Source of the DNA: Devosia nanyangense
GTDB lineage: Bacteria; Pseudomonadota; Alphaproteobacteria; Rhizobiales; Devosiaceae
DNA length: 64,000 nucleotides
NCBI GenBank assembly: GCA_016213505.1
Contig: JACRAF010000025.1
Coordinates: 95,748 to 159,747, forward strand
Reading direction: 5' to 3'
Notes under the pieces: model-generated
What the model saw: only the letters and a program-made list of their open reading frames with translations
Told to the model about the DNA's origin: nothing
Databases searched by the model: none
Made by a program: the position numbers and the translations under genes
Part shown: in pieces, positions 1-7,881 of the stretch
How the letters are laid out: each line of letters starts with the position of its first letter
Position numbering within the stretch: the first letter of the stretch is position 1

Positions 1-771
1 CGAGACGACCAAAGCATAGGCGGCAGCGACCGCGGCTGCCTCGGTCGGCGTCGTGATGCCCGAGTAGATGCCGCCCAGCAGCACTACGGGCATCAGGATC
101 GCGGGGAGGGCTCGCAGGGTGATACCGGGAATTTGGCGCAGCGGCACGGGCTTCTCGACCGGAAAATTGCGGCGCCTGGCGGTGGCTGCGATGAGCGCCA
201 TCTGCACCGCGCCCATCAGCAGGCCGGGTAGAACGCCGGCTAGAAACAGGTAGCCGATCGAGGCATCCGAAACGAGGGCATAGATCACCATCGGGATGGA
301 CGGGGGAATGATCGGCCCGATGACCGACGAGGCGGCGGTGAGCGCCGCGGCGAAGCTCGCCGGGTATTTGCCGTCCGACGTCATCATCTTCTGCATCATC
401 TTGCCCGACCCGGCGGCGTCGGCGATCGCCGAGCCCGACATCCCGGCAAAGATGATGGACTGCACAACGTTGACCTGCGCCAGCCCGCCGCGGAAGCGGC
501 CGACGAGAACATTGCAGAACTGCAGCAGCCTGTCGGTGAGCTGTCCGGAGTTCATGATCTCGGCCGAGAGGATGAACAGCGGCACCGCCAGGAGGATGTA
601 GCTGGTGTACATGCCGTTCATCATCTGCTCGGCGGCCGTGCCCATGTCGAGGCCGGCCACGAACAGATAGAGGATCGACGCCGCGATCATCGCGTGCCCG
701 ATCGGCAGGCCCAGCAGGCTGAGCGTGACCAGCGCGGCGAGGCAGAGGGCGAATGGACCCGAGAGCGTCAT
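1..771 (-). CDS. dctM: TRAP transporter large permease DctM (partial, C-terminus cut by window edge)
   Basis: Large membrane subunit of a tripartite (TRAP) uptake system, the ion-coupled translocating subunit in the inner membrane. 257 codons are visible from the ATG at 771; the gene runs off the left edge. The translation shows repeated hydrophobic helices and family-typical stretches such as FAGMSGSAIADAAGSGKMM and GPIIPPSIPMVIYA, followed by GITTPTEAAAVA. A full DctM has about 425 residues, so about 40 percent is missing. The start overlaps the stop of dctQ as ATGA, so the two are translationally coupled. The substrate is unknown; the neighbouring AroE-like gene suggests a hydroaromatic or similar organic acid (inference). 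Confidence 0.93.
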   Translation of the reverse strand, partial: MTLSGPFALCLAALVTLSLLGLPIGHAMIAASILYLFVAGLDMGTAAEQMMNGMYTSYILLAVPLFILSAEIMNSGQLTDRLLQFCNVLVGRFRGGLAQVNVVQSIIFAGMSGSAIADAAGSGKMMQKMMTSDGKYPASFAAALTAASSVIGPIIPPSIPMVIYALVSDASIGYLFLAGVLPGLLMGAVQMALIAATARRRNFPVEKPVPLRQIPGITLRALPAILMPVVLLGGIYSGITTPTEAAAVAAAYALVVS

Positions 772-1286
772 ACGCCGGAACTCGCCTTGGTTGGGTCGAA
801 CGACACCGGCGCCCTGCCCCGGACGGCGTTCCACAGCAGCCAGAGGTAGCGCCCGATGGTGGCGACGGCGAAGATCACATAGATCGAGTAAAGCCAGTCG
901 AAGCGTATGTTGAGATAGGCGGTCGATTGCACCTTCATGAACGTCACGTAGTCGGTCACGGCGGGCAGCGAGTAGATGTAGATCGCGAGCAACGAAACCG
1001 CGGTGGTGATCCCCATGACGCGGCGGAGATTGGCCCGCGCGGCGCCATAGATCAGGTCGAAGCGGATCTCCTCCCTTTCAGTCACGACGAACGCCGCACC
1101 GAACGGCACCAGCCAGAGCCAGGTGATGATCGTCAGCTCCGAGGTCCAGCCCATCGGGAACGTGAAGAAATAGCGGAAGACGATCTGGGCGATGAAGGCG
1201 AAGAACATGGTCGCCATCAGGAGGACGACCACGTCTTCGGCACGCCGCCGCAGCCAGGCTCCAGCTCGCAGCAGGGTAGGATGCAC
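768..1286 (-). CDS. dctQ: TRAP transporter small permease DctQ
   Basis: Small membrane subunit of the TRAP transporter, about 172 residues with four hydrophobic segments, the normal size and topology. Typical features are the AEDVVVLLMATMFFAFIAQI first helix and the following FPMGWTSELTIITWLW segment. I chose the GTG at 1286 because a GGAGGAG Shine-Dalgarno sequence lies six bases upstream; the TTG at 1292 directly abuts that sequence and is unlikely. It ends in an ATGA overlap with dctM. A perfect hairpin separates it from dctP. Confidence 0.92.
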   Translation of the reverse strand: MHPTLLRAGAWLRRRAEDVVVLLMATMFFAFIAQIVFRYFFTFPMGWTSELTIITWLWLVPFGAAFVVTEREEIRFDLIYGAARANLRRVMGITTAVSLLAIYIYSLPAVTDYVTFMKVQSTAYLNIRFDWLYSIYVIFAVATIGRYLWLLWNAVRGRAPVSFDPTKASSGV

Positions 1287-1317
1287 GACCAACTCCTCCA
1301 GGTGCCGGCAAGGATGA

Positions 1318-1346
1318 CATGGCGCCGACCTCAGGCCGGCGCCATG
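1318..1346 (-). terminator. Intercistronic hairpin between dctP and dctQ
   Basis: CATGGCGCCG at 1318-1327 is perfectly complementary to CGGCGCCATG at 1337-1346, with a 9-base loop. On the minus strand it begins three bases after the dctP stop and no T-run follows. Such hairpins commonly stabilise the upstream binding-protein message or attenuate transcription into the permease genes; which applies here is inference. Confidence 0.6.
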
Positions 1347-1349
1347 CGA

Positions 1350-2342
1350 TCAGAGTGCGTTGATCTTGTCGACGACGCCGGCCGGCCAGTCCTTGGCGAG
1401 ATCGGATCTGAGGTATTTGTCCTGCGCGAAGGAACGGAACGCGGCCACGTCGGGGGCATAGATCTTGAGGCCCTTGTCCTTGAACAGGGCGACCAGATCG
1501 GCCTCACGCTTCAGGTGCTGTTCGGCGCTCCAGGCCAGGACCTTGTCGGCCGCCGCCTGCACTGCCGCCTGCTGGTCCGCCGAGAGCGCGGCCCAGGCCT
1601 TACTGGAGATGGTCCAGAGGTCATATCCGACGAGGTGGTCGGTGAGGACGATCTGGGACATCACTTCGTAGAACTTCATGTTCTCGACGTTGGGCAGCGG
1701 ATTGTCCTGCCCATCGATCGCTCCGGTCTGGAGCCCGGTATAGACCTCGGCATAGGCCATCGGGGTCGGGTTGGCGCCGAGCGCGGAGCCGAGGAACTGC
1801 CATGCGTCCCCGCCGGGCATCCTCAGCTTGATGCCGGCCATGTCGGCCGGCGTCTTGATCTCTTTGTCGGTCCTGAGGCCGACCTCGCGTGTACCGAAAT
1901 AGGTCGGCCCGAGGATGTGCACGCCCAGCTGGTCTTCCGCCATCTTCTTGAATTCGGCGCCGAGCTCGCTGGCGAAGAAGGTCTTAAGGTGGTCGTAGTT
2001 GCGGAACAGGTAGGCCGACGTCAGCACCGACCAGGCGGGGATCTGGTTCGAGACGTCCTGCGGGGCAATGTTGCCCATTTCGAGATTGCCACGCTGCAGC
2101 GCGACCAGCTCGGTGCCTTGCTTGAACAGCGTGCCACCGTAGTATGGCTCGAGCGTTGCGATGTCCTTGATCTCGTCGGCGAACATCTTGGTCATCTCGG
2201 CCCGGATGTCCTGCTCCGAAAACACCGCCGAGAACCGCAGGGTCGGCTTGTCCTGCGCGATTGCCGGCAACGCCGATGCTGCAAGCAGGAGAGCGGCGCC
2301 GGCAAGCATGGCGCGCCGGGTGGTGGTGAGAGTCATCGTCAT
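1350..2342 (-). CDS. dctP: TRAP transporter periplasmic binding protein DctP
   Basis: Periplasmic substrate-binding subunit, 330 residues, normal for the family. An N-terminal signal peptide (TTTRRAMLAGAALLLAAS, predicted cleavage after AIAQ or nearby) is followed by the DctP fold. Family signatures include GIKLRMPGGDAWQFLGSAL, TPMAYAEVYTGLQTGAIDG and QDNPLPNVENMKFYEV; the Arg in the KLRMP segment is the usual carboxylate-binding residue of TRAP binding proteins, so an organic acid ligand is likely. A strong AGAGGAGG precedes the start; the ATG six bases downstream is an alternative. It is the first gene of the dctPQM unit. Confidence 0.93.
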   Translation of the reverse strand: MTMTLTTTRRAMLAGAALLLAASALPAIAQDKPTLRFSAVFSEQDIRAEMTKMFADEIKDIATLEPYYGGTLFKQGTELVALQRGNLEMGNIAPQDVSNQIPAWSVLTSAYLFRNYDHLKTFFASELGAEFKKMAEDQLGVHILGPTYFGTREVGLRTDKEIKTPADMAGIKLRMPGGDAWQFLGSALGANPTPMAYAEVYTGLQTGAIDGQDNPLPNVENMKFYEVMSQIVLTDHLVGYDLWTISSKAWAALSADQQAAVQAAADKVLAWSAEQHLKREADLVALFKDKGLKIYAPDVAAFRSFAQDKYLRSDLAKDWPAGVVDKINAL

Positions 2343-2423
2343 AGTCCTCCTCTGTTGCGGACTTTGTCCGCTGGCGCCCTGTCGGGCATTGCATGCGGCT
2401 TCATTGAAGAAGCCGCCTCCTCC

Positions 2424-3347
2424 TCATGCTGCGGCCTCGAAGTGCCGCCTCATTGCGTCCCGATCAGGCGCAATTCCGGTGAAAAGCTCGAACGCCTTGA
2501 CCGCCTGGTAGATTGCCATTCCGGTCCCGGGCAGGACCCGGCATCCCCTCGCCCGGCTCCGCCGCAAAAGCTCGGTCTCGGCCGGAAAATAGACGATGTC
2601 GGCGACCCATTGATGCGCTGCCAGCTCGTCGGGATCGAAGGCGACGCCTGGATATTTGTCCATTCCGACGGGCGTGGCGTTGACCGCTCCGGACGCACTG
2701 CGCAATACCTCGAGGGGGTCGACGACACTCGTCACCGATCGACCGAAACGCTCGTTCATGCGATCGACGAGAGCCACCGCGCGGCTGTTGTCGGAATCGC
2801 AGATCGCCAAGTCATGTGCACCCCGCTCGAGCAGCGCGTAGGCCACGGCGGCGCCCCCGCCGCCCGCTCCGAACTGGACCACACGGTCGAGAGCGGCGTC
2901 GGGCAGGCCGCGCCGGAGGCTTTCGCCAAATCCCCAGGCGTCTGTGTTGTATCCAAGCCACCGCGAGCCCTCGAAGACCACGGTGTTGACCGCCCCGATC
3001 GCTGCGGCTTCGGGGGCGAGTGCGCTCAGATGAGCGACCACCGTCTGCTTGAAGGGATGCGTGACGTTGAGGCCGGCAAAGTCGCACTGGGCGGCCGCGG
3101 CGACGACATCGCCCAGTGCCTCGTCGGGAAGGCCGAGATGATCGAAGTCGATGAGCTCGTAGCTGTAGTCCATCCCCAGGCGCTCGCCCTCGAGGCGATG
3201 CATTTGCGGGGACCGCGAGCGTCCGATGCCGCGCCCGATCAAGCCAATCAAGACGGAACGGCTGCCGGTCGGTCCGGCGCCGCCGCCCGCATGCCTGCGT
3301 GCGATGCCGGCGACAATCTCCAGTGCTGGCGTCGCTGCGACGTCCAC
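2424..3347 (-). CDS. Shikimate/quinate dehydrogenase family protein (AroE-like)
   Basis: NAD(P)-dependent dehydrogenase of the shikimate/quinate family, 307 residues from the proposed start. The N-terminal substrate domain carries GRGIGRSRSPQMH and the catalytic Lys in NVTHPFKQ; NTDAWGFGESL supplies the Asn/Asp pair that binds the hydroxyacid; the Rossmann motif is GAGGGGAAVAYAL. The GTG at 3347 is preferred because GGGAGG lies about ten bases upstream; longer in-frame extensions lack homology-like sequence. Lying upstream of the TRAP genes on the same strand and divergent from a TetR regulator, it looks like a catabolic enzyme acting on the imported acid rather than the biosynthetic aroE (inference). 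Confidence 0.85.
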   Translation of the reverse strand: MDVAATPALEIVAGIARRHAGGGAGPTGSRSVLIGLIGRGIGRSRSPQMHRLEGERLGMDYSYELIDFDHLGLPDEALGDVVAAAAQCDFAGLNVTHPFKQTVVAHLSALAPEAAAIGAVNTVVFEGSRWLGYNTDAWGFGESLRRGLPDAALDRVVQFGAGGGGAAVAYALLERGAHDLAICDSDNSRAVALVDRMNERFGRSVTSVVDPLEVLRSASGAVNATPVGMDKYPGVAFDPDELAAHQWVADIVYFPAETELLRRSRARGCRVLPGTGMAIYQAVKAFELFTGIAPDRDAMRRHFEAAA

Positions 3348-3443
3348 GTCCGGTGATCCTCCCACAACCTCGTTGGGTTGGCGCGGCCTTGTTTTTCGCC
3401 CGGTGGAACCGGTAAATGCTCTGCGCAGTACCAACAATGTACG

Positions 3444-3455
3444 AACTGGTTAGTT
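3444..3455. promoter_or_regulatory. Candidate TetR operator in the aroE-like/tetR divergent region
   Basis: AACT-GGTT-AGTT is a short perfect inverted repeat within the 151-base divergent spacer (3348-3498). Its placement between the two divergent genes fits local TetR-type repression, but the arms are only four bases long. Confidence 0.3.
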
Positions 3456-3498
3456 TAGTCAACGGCGCCAGCATTCGGAGCTGCCCGGCGGAGGAAGA

Positions 3499-4182
3499 AT
3501 GGTACAGACGAAGCGGCGGGTGGCGGCCAAGGACGGCAAGCCGGTGCGCGTGCAGGACCCTGAAGGCGTCCGGCAGAACATCATCGAGATCGCGTCGGAG
3601 GAGTTCGCGCTGAACGGACTCGCGGGGGCCCGCATCGACGAGATCGCGGCGCGGACTCGCTCGAGCAAGCGCATGATCTACTACTACTTCGGCGACAAGG
3701 AGGGCCTCTACCTGCGGGCTCTCGAAGATGCCTATCGGCTGGTCCGTGAGGGCGAGAGCAAGCTCGACGTCGACGGGCTGGGTCCGCTCGAGGCGCTGCG
3801 GGCGCTGGTGGAATTTACCTTCGAGCACCACTCGAAGCATGAGAACTTCATCCGCATGGTCATGATCGAGAACGTTCATCACGGGAAGTATCTCGAAAAG
3901 TCCGGCGTAGTCCGCGACCTGAACGTCACCGCTATCGGGACGATCGAGACGGTCTACGCGCGAGGCGTCGCGGAGCGCATCTTCCGCAAGGGTCTCGACC
4001 CGCTCGAGCTGCACTGGCAGATCAGCGCGCTCTGCTTCTTCAATGTGTCGAACCGCGCGACCTTTTCAAAGATCTTCGGTCGGGACATGGGGTCGGCCAA
4101 GGCCCAGGCCTCACTCAAGAAGCGGGTCGTCGACATGGTGATACGAACCGTGGTGCGACCCGACCAGTTGCCGCGAGACTAG
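3499..4182 (+). CDS. TetR family transcriptional regulator
   Basis: DNA-binding regulator, 227 residues. The N-terminal helix-turn-helix spans about residues 30-75 with GLAGARIDEIAARTRSSKRM and the conserved YYYFGDKEGLYLRALE segment. The C-terminal ligand domain contains ISALCFFNVSNRATFSKIFG, a pattern I associate with TetR regulators next to aromatic or quinate catabolic genes. GGAGGA sits just upstream of the ATG. It is divergent from the AroE-like/TRAP unit and is the likely regulator of it. Its 3' end faces the Crp/Fnr gene. Confidence 0.88.
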   Translation: MVQTKRRVAAKDGKPVRVQDPEGVRQNIIEIASEEFALNGLAGARIDEIAARTRSSKRMIYYYFGDKEGLYLRALEDAYRLVREGESKLDVDGLGPLEALRALVEFTFEHHSKHENFIRMVMIENVHHGKYLEKSGVVRDLNVTAIGTIETVYARGVAERIFRKGLDPLELHWQISALCFFNVSNRATFSKIFGRDMGSAKAQASLKKRVVDMVIRTVVRPDQLPRD

Positions 4183-4183
4183 G

Positions 4184-4211
4184 AGGCGCGGCGCGCTCGC
4201 TCGCCCCGCCT
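4184..4211. terminator. Hairpin between convergent tetR and crp/fnr genes
   Basis: AGGCG-c-GGCG at 4184-4193 pairs with CGCC-c-CGCCT at 4202-4211, a nine-pair stem with one C:C mismatch and an eight-base loop, placed where two converging genes end. There is no clear T-run on either side, so termination activity is uncertain. Confidence 0.35.
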
Positions 4212-4908
4212 ACACAGCCTTGTCGTCGATCAGCGGGTTGGGCTTGGCGAGGCGCTGCAGGTCGGCCACGCTGGAGAGGACGACATTGGGGCCGTCCGCT
4301 TCGACCCCATAGGGCCGCAGCGTGGCAAAGGCGCGCGACAGGTTTTCCGGTGTCATGCCCAGAAGGGCCGCGAGCGTTCGCTTGTCGTGCGGCAGCGAGA
4401 ACGTCCCCGTCCCGCCGTGTTCGCGGTCGTAGCGAAGCAGACGAGCGGCCAATCGCTCGACTCCCGAGCGCAGCTTGAGGTCCTTCTGCGCCTTGACCAT
4501 GCCGCGGTAGCAGTCCGCCAACTCGAGCACGATCGACCGGGAGAACGCATCGTCCCGTTCAAAGGCGCCCCGAACGGCCTCGGCCGGGATCATCAGAATG
4601 CGGGACTTGACCGCCGTCCGAGCCGACATCAAATGGACCGCGTCCTTGAGGACGGCGGCCAGGATGAAGGTCCCACCCGGTTCGACCATCATCATCGTGA
4701 TCTCGTGACCGTTCCAGGCGGCAAAGAGCTCCACGCACCCCTCGGTGACAATGAACAGGAAGTCGGCGCGGTCGCCCTCCTGGATCAACTGCACATGCGG
4801 GGGAAAGGTCTGCAGATAGGCGGCGCGCATGAGGTCGGCGAACCTCGCATCGTCCATATCCCGGAAGAGTTGCAGACCTCGGACATTGGCCAACTCGTCA
4901 GCACGCAC
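4210..4908 (-). CDS. Crp/Fnr family regulator (Dnr/Nnr/FixK-like), likely nitrate-respiration regulator
   Basis: Transcription factor of 232 residues, standard for the family. A cyclic-nucleotide-binding-like beta roll (about 10-125) is followed by a dimer helix and a winged helix-turn-helix (about 150-225). The recognition helix reads TPENLSR (Glu188, Ser191, Arg192), the E-x-x-S-R arrangement by which FNR reads TTGAT half-sites. The N-terminal cysteine cluster of oxygen-sensing FNR is absent, so it resembles Dnr/Nnr or FixK proteins. I chose the GTG at 4908, which has GGGAGGG eight bases upstream; a longer frame extends into the FNR box and is not credible. It is divergent from narK. Confidence 0.88.
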   Translation of the reverse strand: MRADELANVRGLQLFRDMDDARFADLMRAAYLQTFPPHVQLIQEGDRADFLFIVTEGCVELFAAWNGHEITMMMVEPGGTFILAAVLKDAVHLMSARTAVKSRILMIPAEAVRGAFERDDAFSRSIVLELADCYRGMVKAQKDLKLRSGVERLAARLLRYDREHGGTGTFSLPHDKRTLAALLGMTPENLSRAFATLRPYGVEADGPNVVLSSVADLQRLAKPNPLIDDKAV

Positions 4909-5038
4909 GCTCCAGCCCTCCCGATTGACGGCGGTCAAGCGCCGCCTTGATCTTCCTCTCGTGCCTCCATGGCTTCCTGAGCAACCGAGGCGACCGATAT
5001 CGTGCAAGTGATTGTTTCTCATCGTCCGTCCCCGATCC

Positions 5039-5052
5039 TTGATCTGGATCAA
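5039..5052. promoter_or_regulatory. Perfect FNR/Anr-type box upstream of the nar operon
   Basis: TTGAT-CTGG-ATCAA matches the FNR/Anr/Dnr consensus TTGAT-N4-ATCAA in all ten defined positions. Its centre (5045.5) lies 67 bases before the annotated narK ATG, so a class II position at -41.5 would put transcription start near 5087. It is in the 204-base spacer shared with the divergent Crp/Fnr gene and could serve both directions. Confidence 0.9.
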
Positions 5053-5112
5053 CGTCCGGGGCCGGAACAGCCCGGTTAGCTACCCCTGTCTGACGCTCGC
5101 ATTGGGCGAGCC

Positions 5113-7881
5113 ATGATCGGGGCAAGCCAGATGGTGAACGGGTCAACGGTGTCGCGGCCGCAGCAGGTCACCGCGTTGGGCATGAGCACATTCGCCTTCA
5201 CGGTGTGCTTTGCGGTGTGGACGATCTTCTCGATCATCGGCGTGCAGATCCAGAAGGAGCTGGGCCTCAACGGCACCGAGCTCGGTCTGCTCGTCGGAAT
5301 GCCGATCCTGACCGGGTCTCTGTCGCGCGTTCTGCTCGGTGTCTGGACCGACCAGATCGGCGGCCGCGCGGTGTACCTGGCCACCATGGTGCTGGCAGCC
5401 ATCGCCACCTTCCTGCTGGCCTATGCCAACACCTACCCGATGATGTTGCTGGCGGCGGCCGGACTCGGCCTTGCCGGCGGGTCGTTCGCCATCGGCGTCG
5501 CCTACGTCTCCAAATGGTATCCGCCCGAAAAGCAAGGGACCGCGCTTGGCATCTTCGGCGCCGGCAATATCGGCGCTGCGGTGACCAAGCTCGGCGCACC
5601 GTTCGTGATGGTGGCCTTCGGCTGGCCGATGGTCGCCCAGGTCTGGGCGGTGGCGCTGGTTGTGACCGCCGTGATCTTCTGGTTCACCACCTCCGACGAT
5701 CCCGAGCTGGTGGCCCGGCGGGCCAAGGGCATCAAGGCCCCCGGCACCCTGCTGCAGCTCGAGCCGCTGAAGAACGTCCAGGTCTGGCGTTTCTCGCTCT
5801 ACTACTTCTTCGTGTTCGGCGCGTTCGTTGCGCTGTCGCTGTGGCTGCCGCACTACCTGATCGGCGTTTACGGCCTCGACATCAAGATCGCCGGCCTGCT
5901 CGCCGCAGCGTTCTCGATCCCGGCGAGCCTGTTCCGCGTTTACGGTGGCCACCTGTCGGATCGCTATGGCGCCAGGCGCGTGATGTACGTGACCTTCGGC
6001 GTGTCGCTGGTCTGCACCTTCATGCTGGCCTACCCCAACACCGACTACGTCATTCACGGCATCAACGGGCCGATCGCGTTCTCCACCCAGATGGGGGTGG
6101 TCCCCTTCGTCATGACGATCTTCGTGCTCGGCTTCTTCATGTCGCTGGGCAAGGCCGCGGTCTACAAGCACATCCCCGTCTACTATCCCAAGAACGTGGG
6201 CGCGGTCGGCGGCCTCGTCGGCATGATCGGAGGGTTGGGCGGCTTCGTATTGCCGATCGCCTTCGGCGCCATGACGGACCTGACGGGCATCTGGACGAGC
6301 TGCTTCGCGCTGCTGTTCGTCATCGTGACCGTATCGCTGTTGTGGATGCACTTCTCGGTTCGGGCAATGGAACGCGGCGCTTCGGCCGAAGCCATCGCGA
6401 GCTTCCCCGAGTTGCCGGAGATGCAGCCTATCCACACCCCCGGCCAGCTCGTTGGTGACACCAAAACGATCGACGACTGGCGACCGGAGGATCCCGAGTT
6501 CTGGCGGTCGCGCGGCAAAGCGATCGCTACCCGCAATCTGTGGATATCGATCCCCAACCTGCTGCTGGCCTTCTCGGTGTGGATGGTGTGGAGCGTCGTG
6601 GTGGCCAAACTGCCCAGCGTCGGCTTCAAGTTCACCACCGACCAGCTCTTCTGGCTGGCGGCGTTGCCGGGCCTCTCCGGCGCGACGCTCAGAATCTTCT
6701 ATTCCTTCATGGTGCCCATCTTCGGCGGCCGTCTGTGGACGACGCTGACGACGGCCTCGCTGATCATACCGGCCATGGGGATCGGCTATGCCGTGCAGAG
6801 CCCCGATACGCCCTACCTGATCTTCCTCGTTTTGGCGCTGTTGTGCGGCCTCGGTGGCGGCAACTTCGCCTCGTCGATGTCCAATATCAGCTTCTTCTTT
6901 CCCAAAAAGGAGAAGGGCAATGCGCTCGCCCTCAATGCCGGACTCGGCAATCTGGGGGTGAGCGTCATGCAGTTCGTGGTGCCGCTCGTCATCACCGCGG
7001 GAGTGTTCGGCGTACTCGGCGGGGCACCTCAGCCGGTCGATGAAACCGCTCGGCTGTGGATGCAGAATGCCGGCTTCATCTGGGCGCCGTTCCTGATCGT
7101 CGCGGCGATCGCGGCCTGGTTCGGCATGAACGACATCGCTTCCGCCAAAGCGTCCTTCAAGGACCAGGCGGTGATCTTCGGCCGCACCCACAACTGGATC
7201 ATGTGCTGGCTCTATACCGGAACCTTCGGGTCCTTCATCGGCTACTCCGCCGGGTTTCCGCTGCTCGCCAAGCTGGCGTTCCCCGACATCAACTCGTTGC
7301 AATACGTCTTCCTGGGGCCACTGGTCGGCGCGCTGGCACGGGCCGGAACGGGCTGGGTCTCCGATCGCTGGGGCGGTGCCCGCGTCACCTTCTGGACCTT
7401 CGCCCTGATGATCGTCGCGGTGGGTGGGGTCATCTACTTCTTGGCGACAAAGGATCAACCCGGAGCGTTCTGGGGGTTCTTTGCGATGTTCATGGTGCTG
7501 TTCTTCGCCACCGGCGTCGGCAACGCCTCGACCTTCCAGATGATCCCGGTGATCATGCGCAAGGAAGTGGACCGGCTGATGCCGAAATTGACCACACCGG
7601 AGCGCGTGCGGCAGGCCGACAAGGAATCGGCGGCGATCATCGGTTTCACCTCCGCCGTGGCGGCCTACGGGATGTTCTTCATCCCCAAGGCCTATGGAAC
7701 GTCGATCCAGATGACCGGCGCGCCGGTGGCGGCGCTCTGGGGCTTCCTGTTCTTCTACGTCACCTGCCTGGCGCTCACCTGGTTCGTCTACACGCGCCGG
7801 GGCGGGCTGCTGCATGACATCGAACGCGGCGGCGGCAAGACGGCCGCCAGCCAATCCAGACCAGCGGAACGGAGCGCCTGA
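5113..7881 (+). CDS. narK: Fused NarK1-NarK2 nitrate/nitrite transporter
   Basis: Inner-membrane protein of 922 residues, twice the length of a single NarK and consisting of two major-facilitator modules. Module 1 covers about residues 20-430 (GVQIQKELGLNGTELGLLVG, and a GxxGxGGGFxL-type segment near GMIGGLGGFVLPIAFG). Module 2 covers about 480-900 and carries the nitrate signature GLGGGNFASSMSNISFFFPK. Such fusions are known from Paracoccus; the first half is usually ascribed to proton-nitrate symport and the second to nitrate/nitrite exchange. A perfect hairpin (5095-5111) touches the ATG at 5113 and no good Shine-Dalgarno precedes it; the ATG at 5131, with GGGG upstream, is an alternative start. 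It overlaps narG by one base. Confidence 0.95.
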   Translation: MIGASQMVNGSTVSRPQQVTALGMSTFAFTVCFAVWTIFSIIGVQIQKELGLNGTELGLLVGMPILTGSLSRVLLGVWTDQIGGRAVYLATMVLAAIATFLLAYANTYPMMLLAAAGLGLAGGSFAIGVAYVSKWYPPEKQGTALGIFGAGNIGAAVTKLGAPFVMVAFGWPMVAQVWAVALVVTAVIFWFTTSDDPELVARRAKGIKAPGTLLQLEPLKNVQVWRFSLYYFFVFGAFVALSLWLPHYLIGVYGLDIKIAGLLAAAFSIPASLFRVYGGHLSDRYGARRVMYVTFGVSLVCTFMLAYPNTDYVIHGINGPIAFSTQMGVVPFVMTIFVLGFFMSLGKAAVYKHIPVYYPKNVGAVGGLVGMIGGLGGFVLPIAFGAMTDLTGIWTSCFALLFVIVTVSLLWMHFSVRAMERGASAEAIASFPELPEMQPIHTPGQLVGDTKTIDDWRPEDPEFWRSRGKAIATRNLWISIPNLLLAFSVWMVWSVVVAKLPSVGFKFTTDQLFWLAALPGLSGATLRIFYSFMVPIFGGRLWTTLTTASLIIPAMGIGYAVQSPDTPYLIFLVLALLCGLGGGNFASSMSNISFFFPKKEKGNALALNAGLGNLGVSVMQFVVPLVITAGVFGVLGGAPQPVDETARLWMQNAGFIWAPFLIVAAIAAWFGMNDIASAKASFKDQAVIFGRTHNWIMCWLYTGTFGSFIGYSAGFPLLAKLAFPDINSLQYVFLGPLVGALARAGTGWVSDRWGGARVTFWTFALMIVAVGGVIYFLATKDQPGAFWGFFAMFMVLFFATGVGNASTFQMIPVIMRKEVDRLMPKLTTPERVRQADKESAAIIGFTSAVAAYGMFFIPKAYGTSIQMTGAPVAALWGFLFFYVTCLALTWFVYTRRGGLLHDIERGGGKTAASQSRPAERSA

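Noticed and set aside
753..3356. 867-codon plus-strand open frame
   Set aside because: Antisense to dctQ, dctP and the AroE-like gene; composition is rich in Arg, Gly, Asp and His, typical of high-GC shadow frames, and no domain is seen.
5143..7854. 903-codon minus-strand open frame opposite narK
   Set aside because: Shadow of the narK coding strand; no domain, strongly biased composition.
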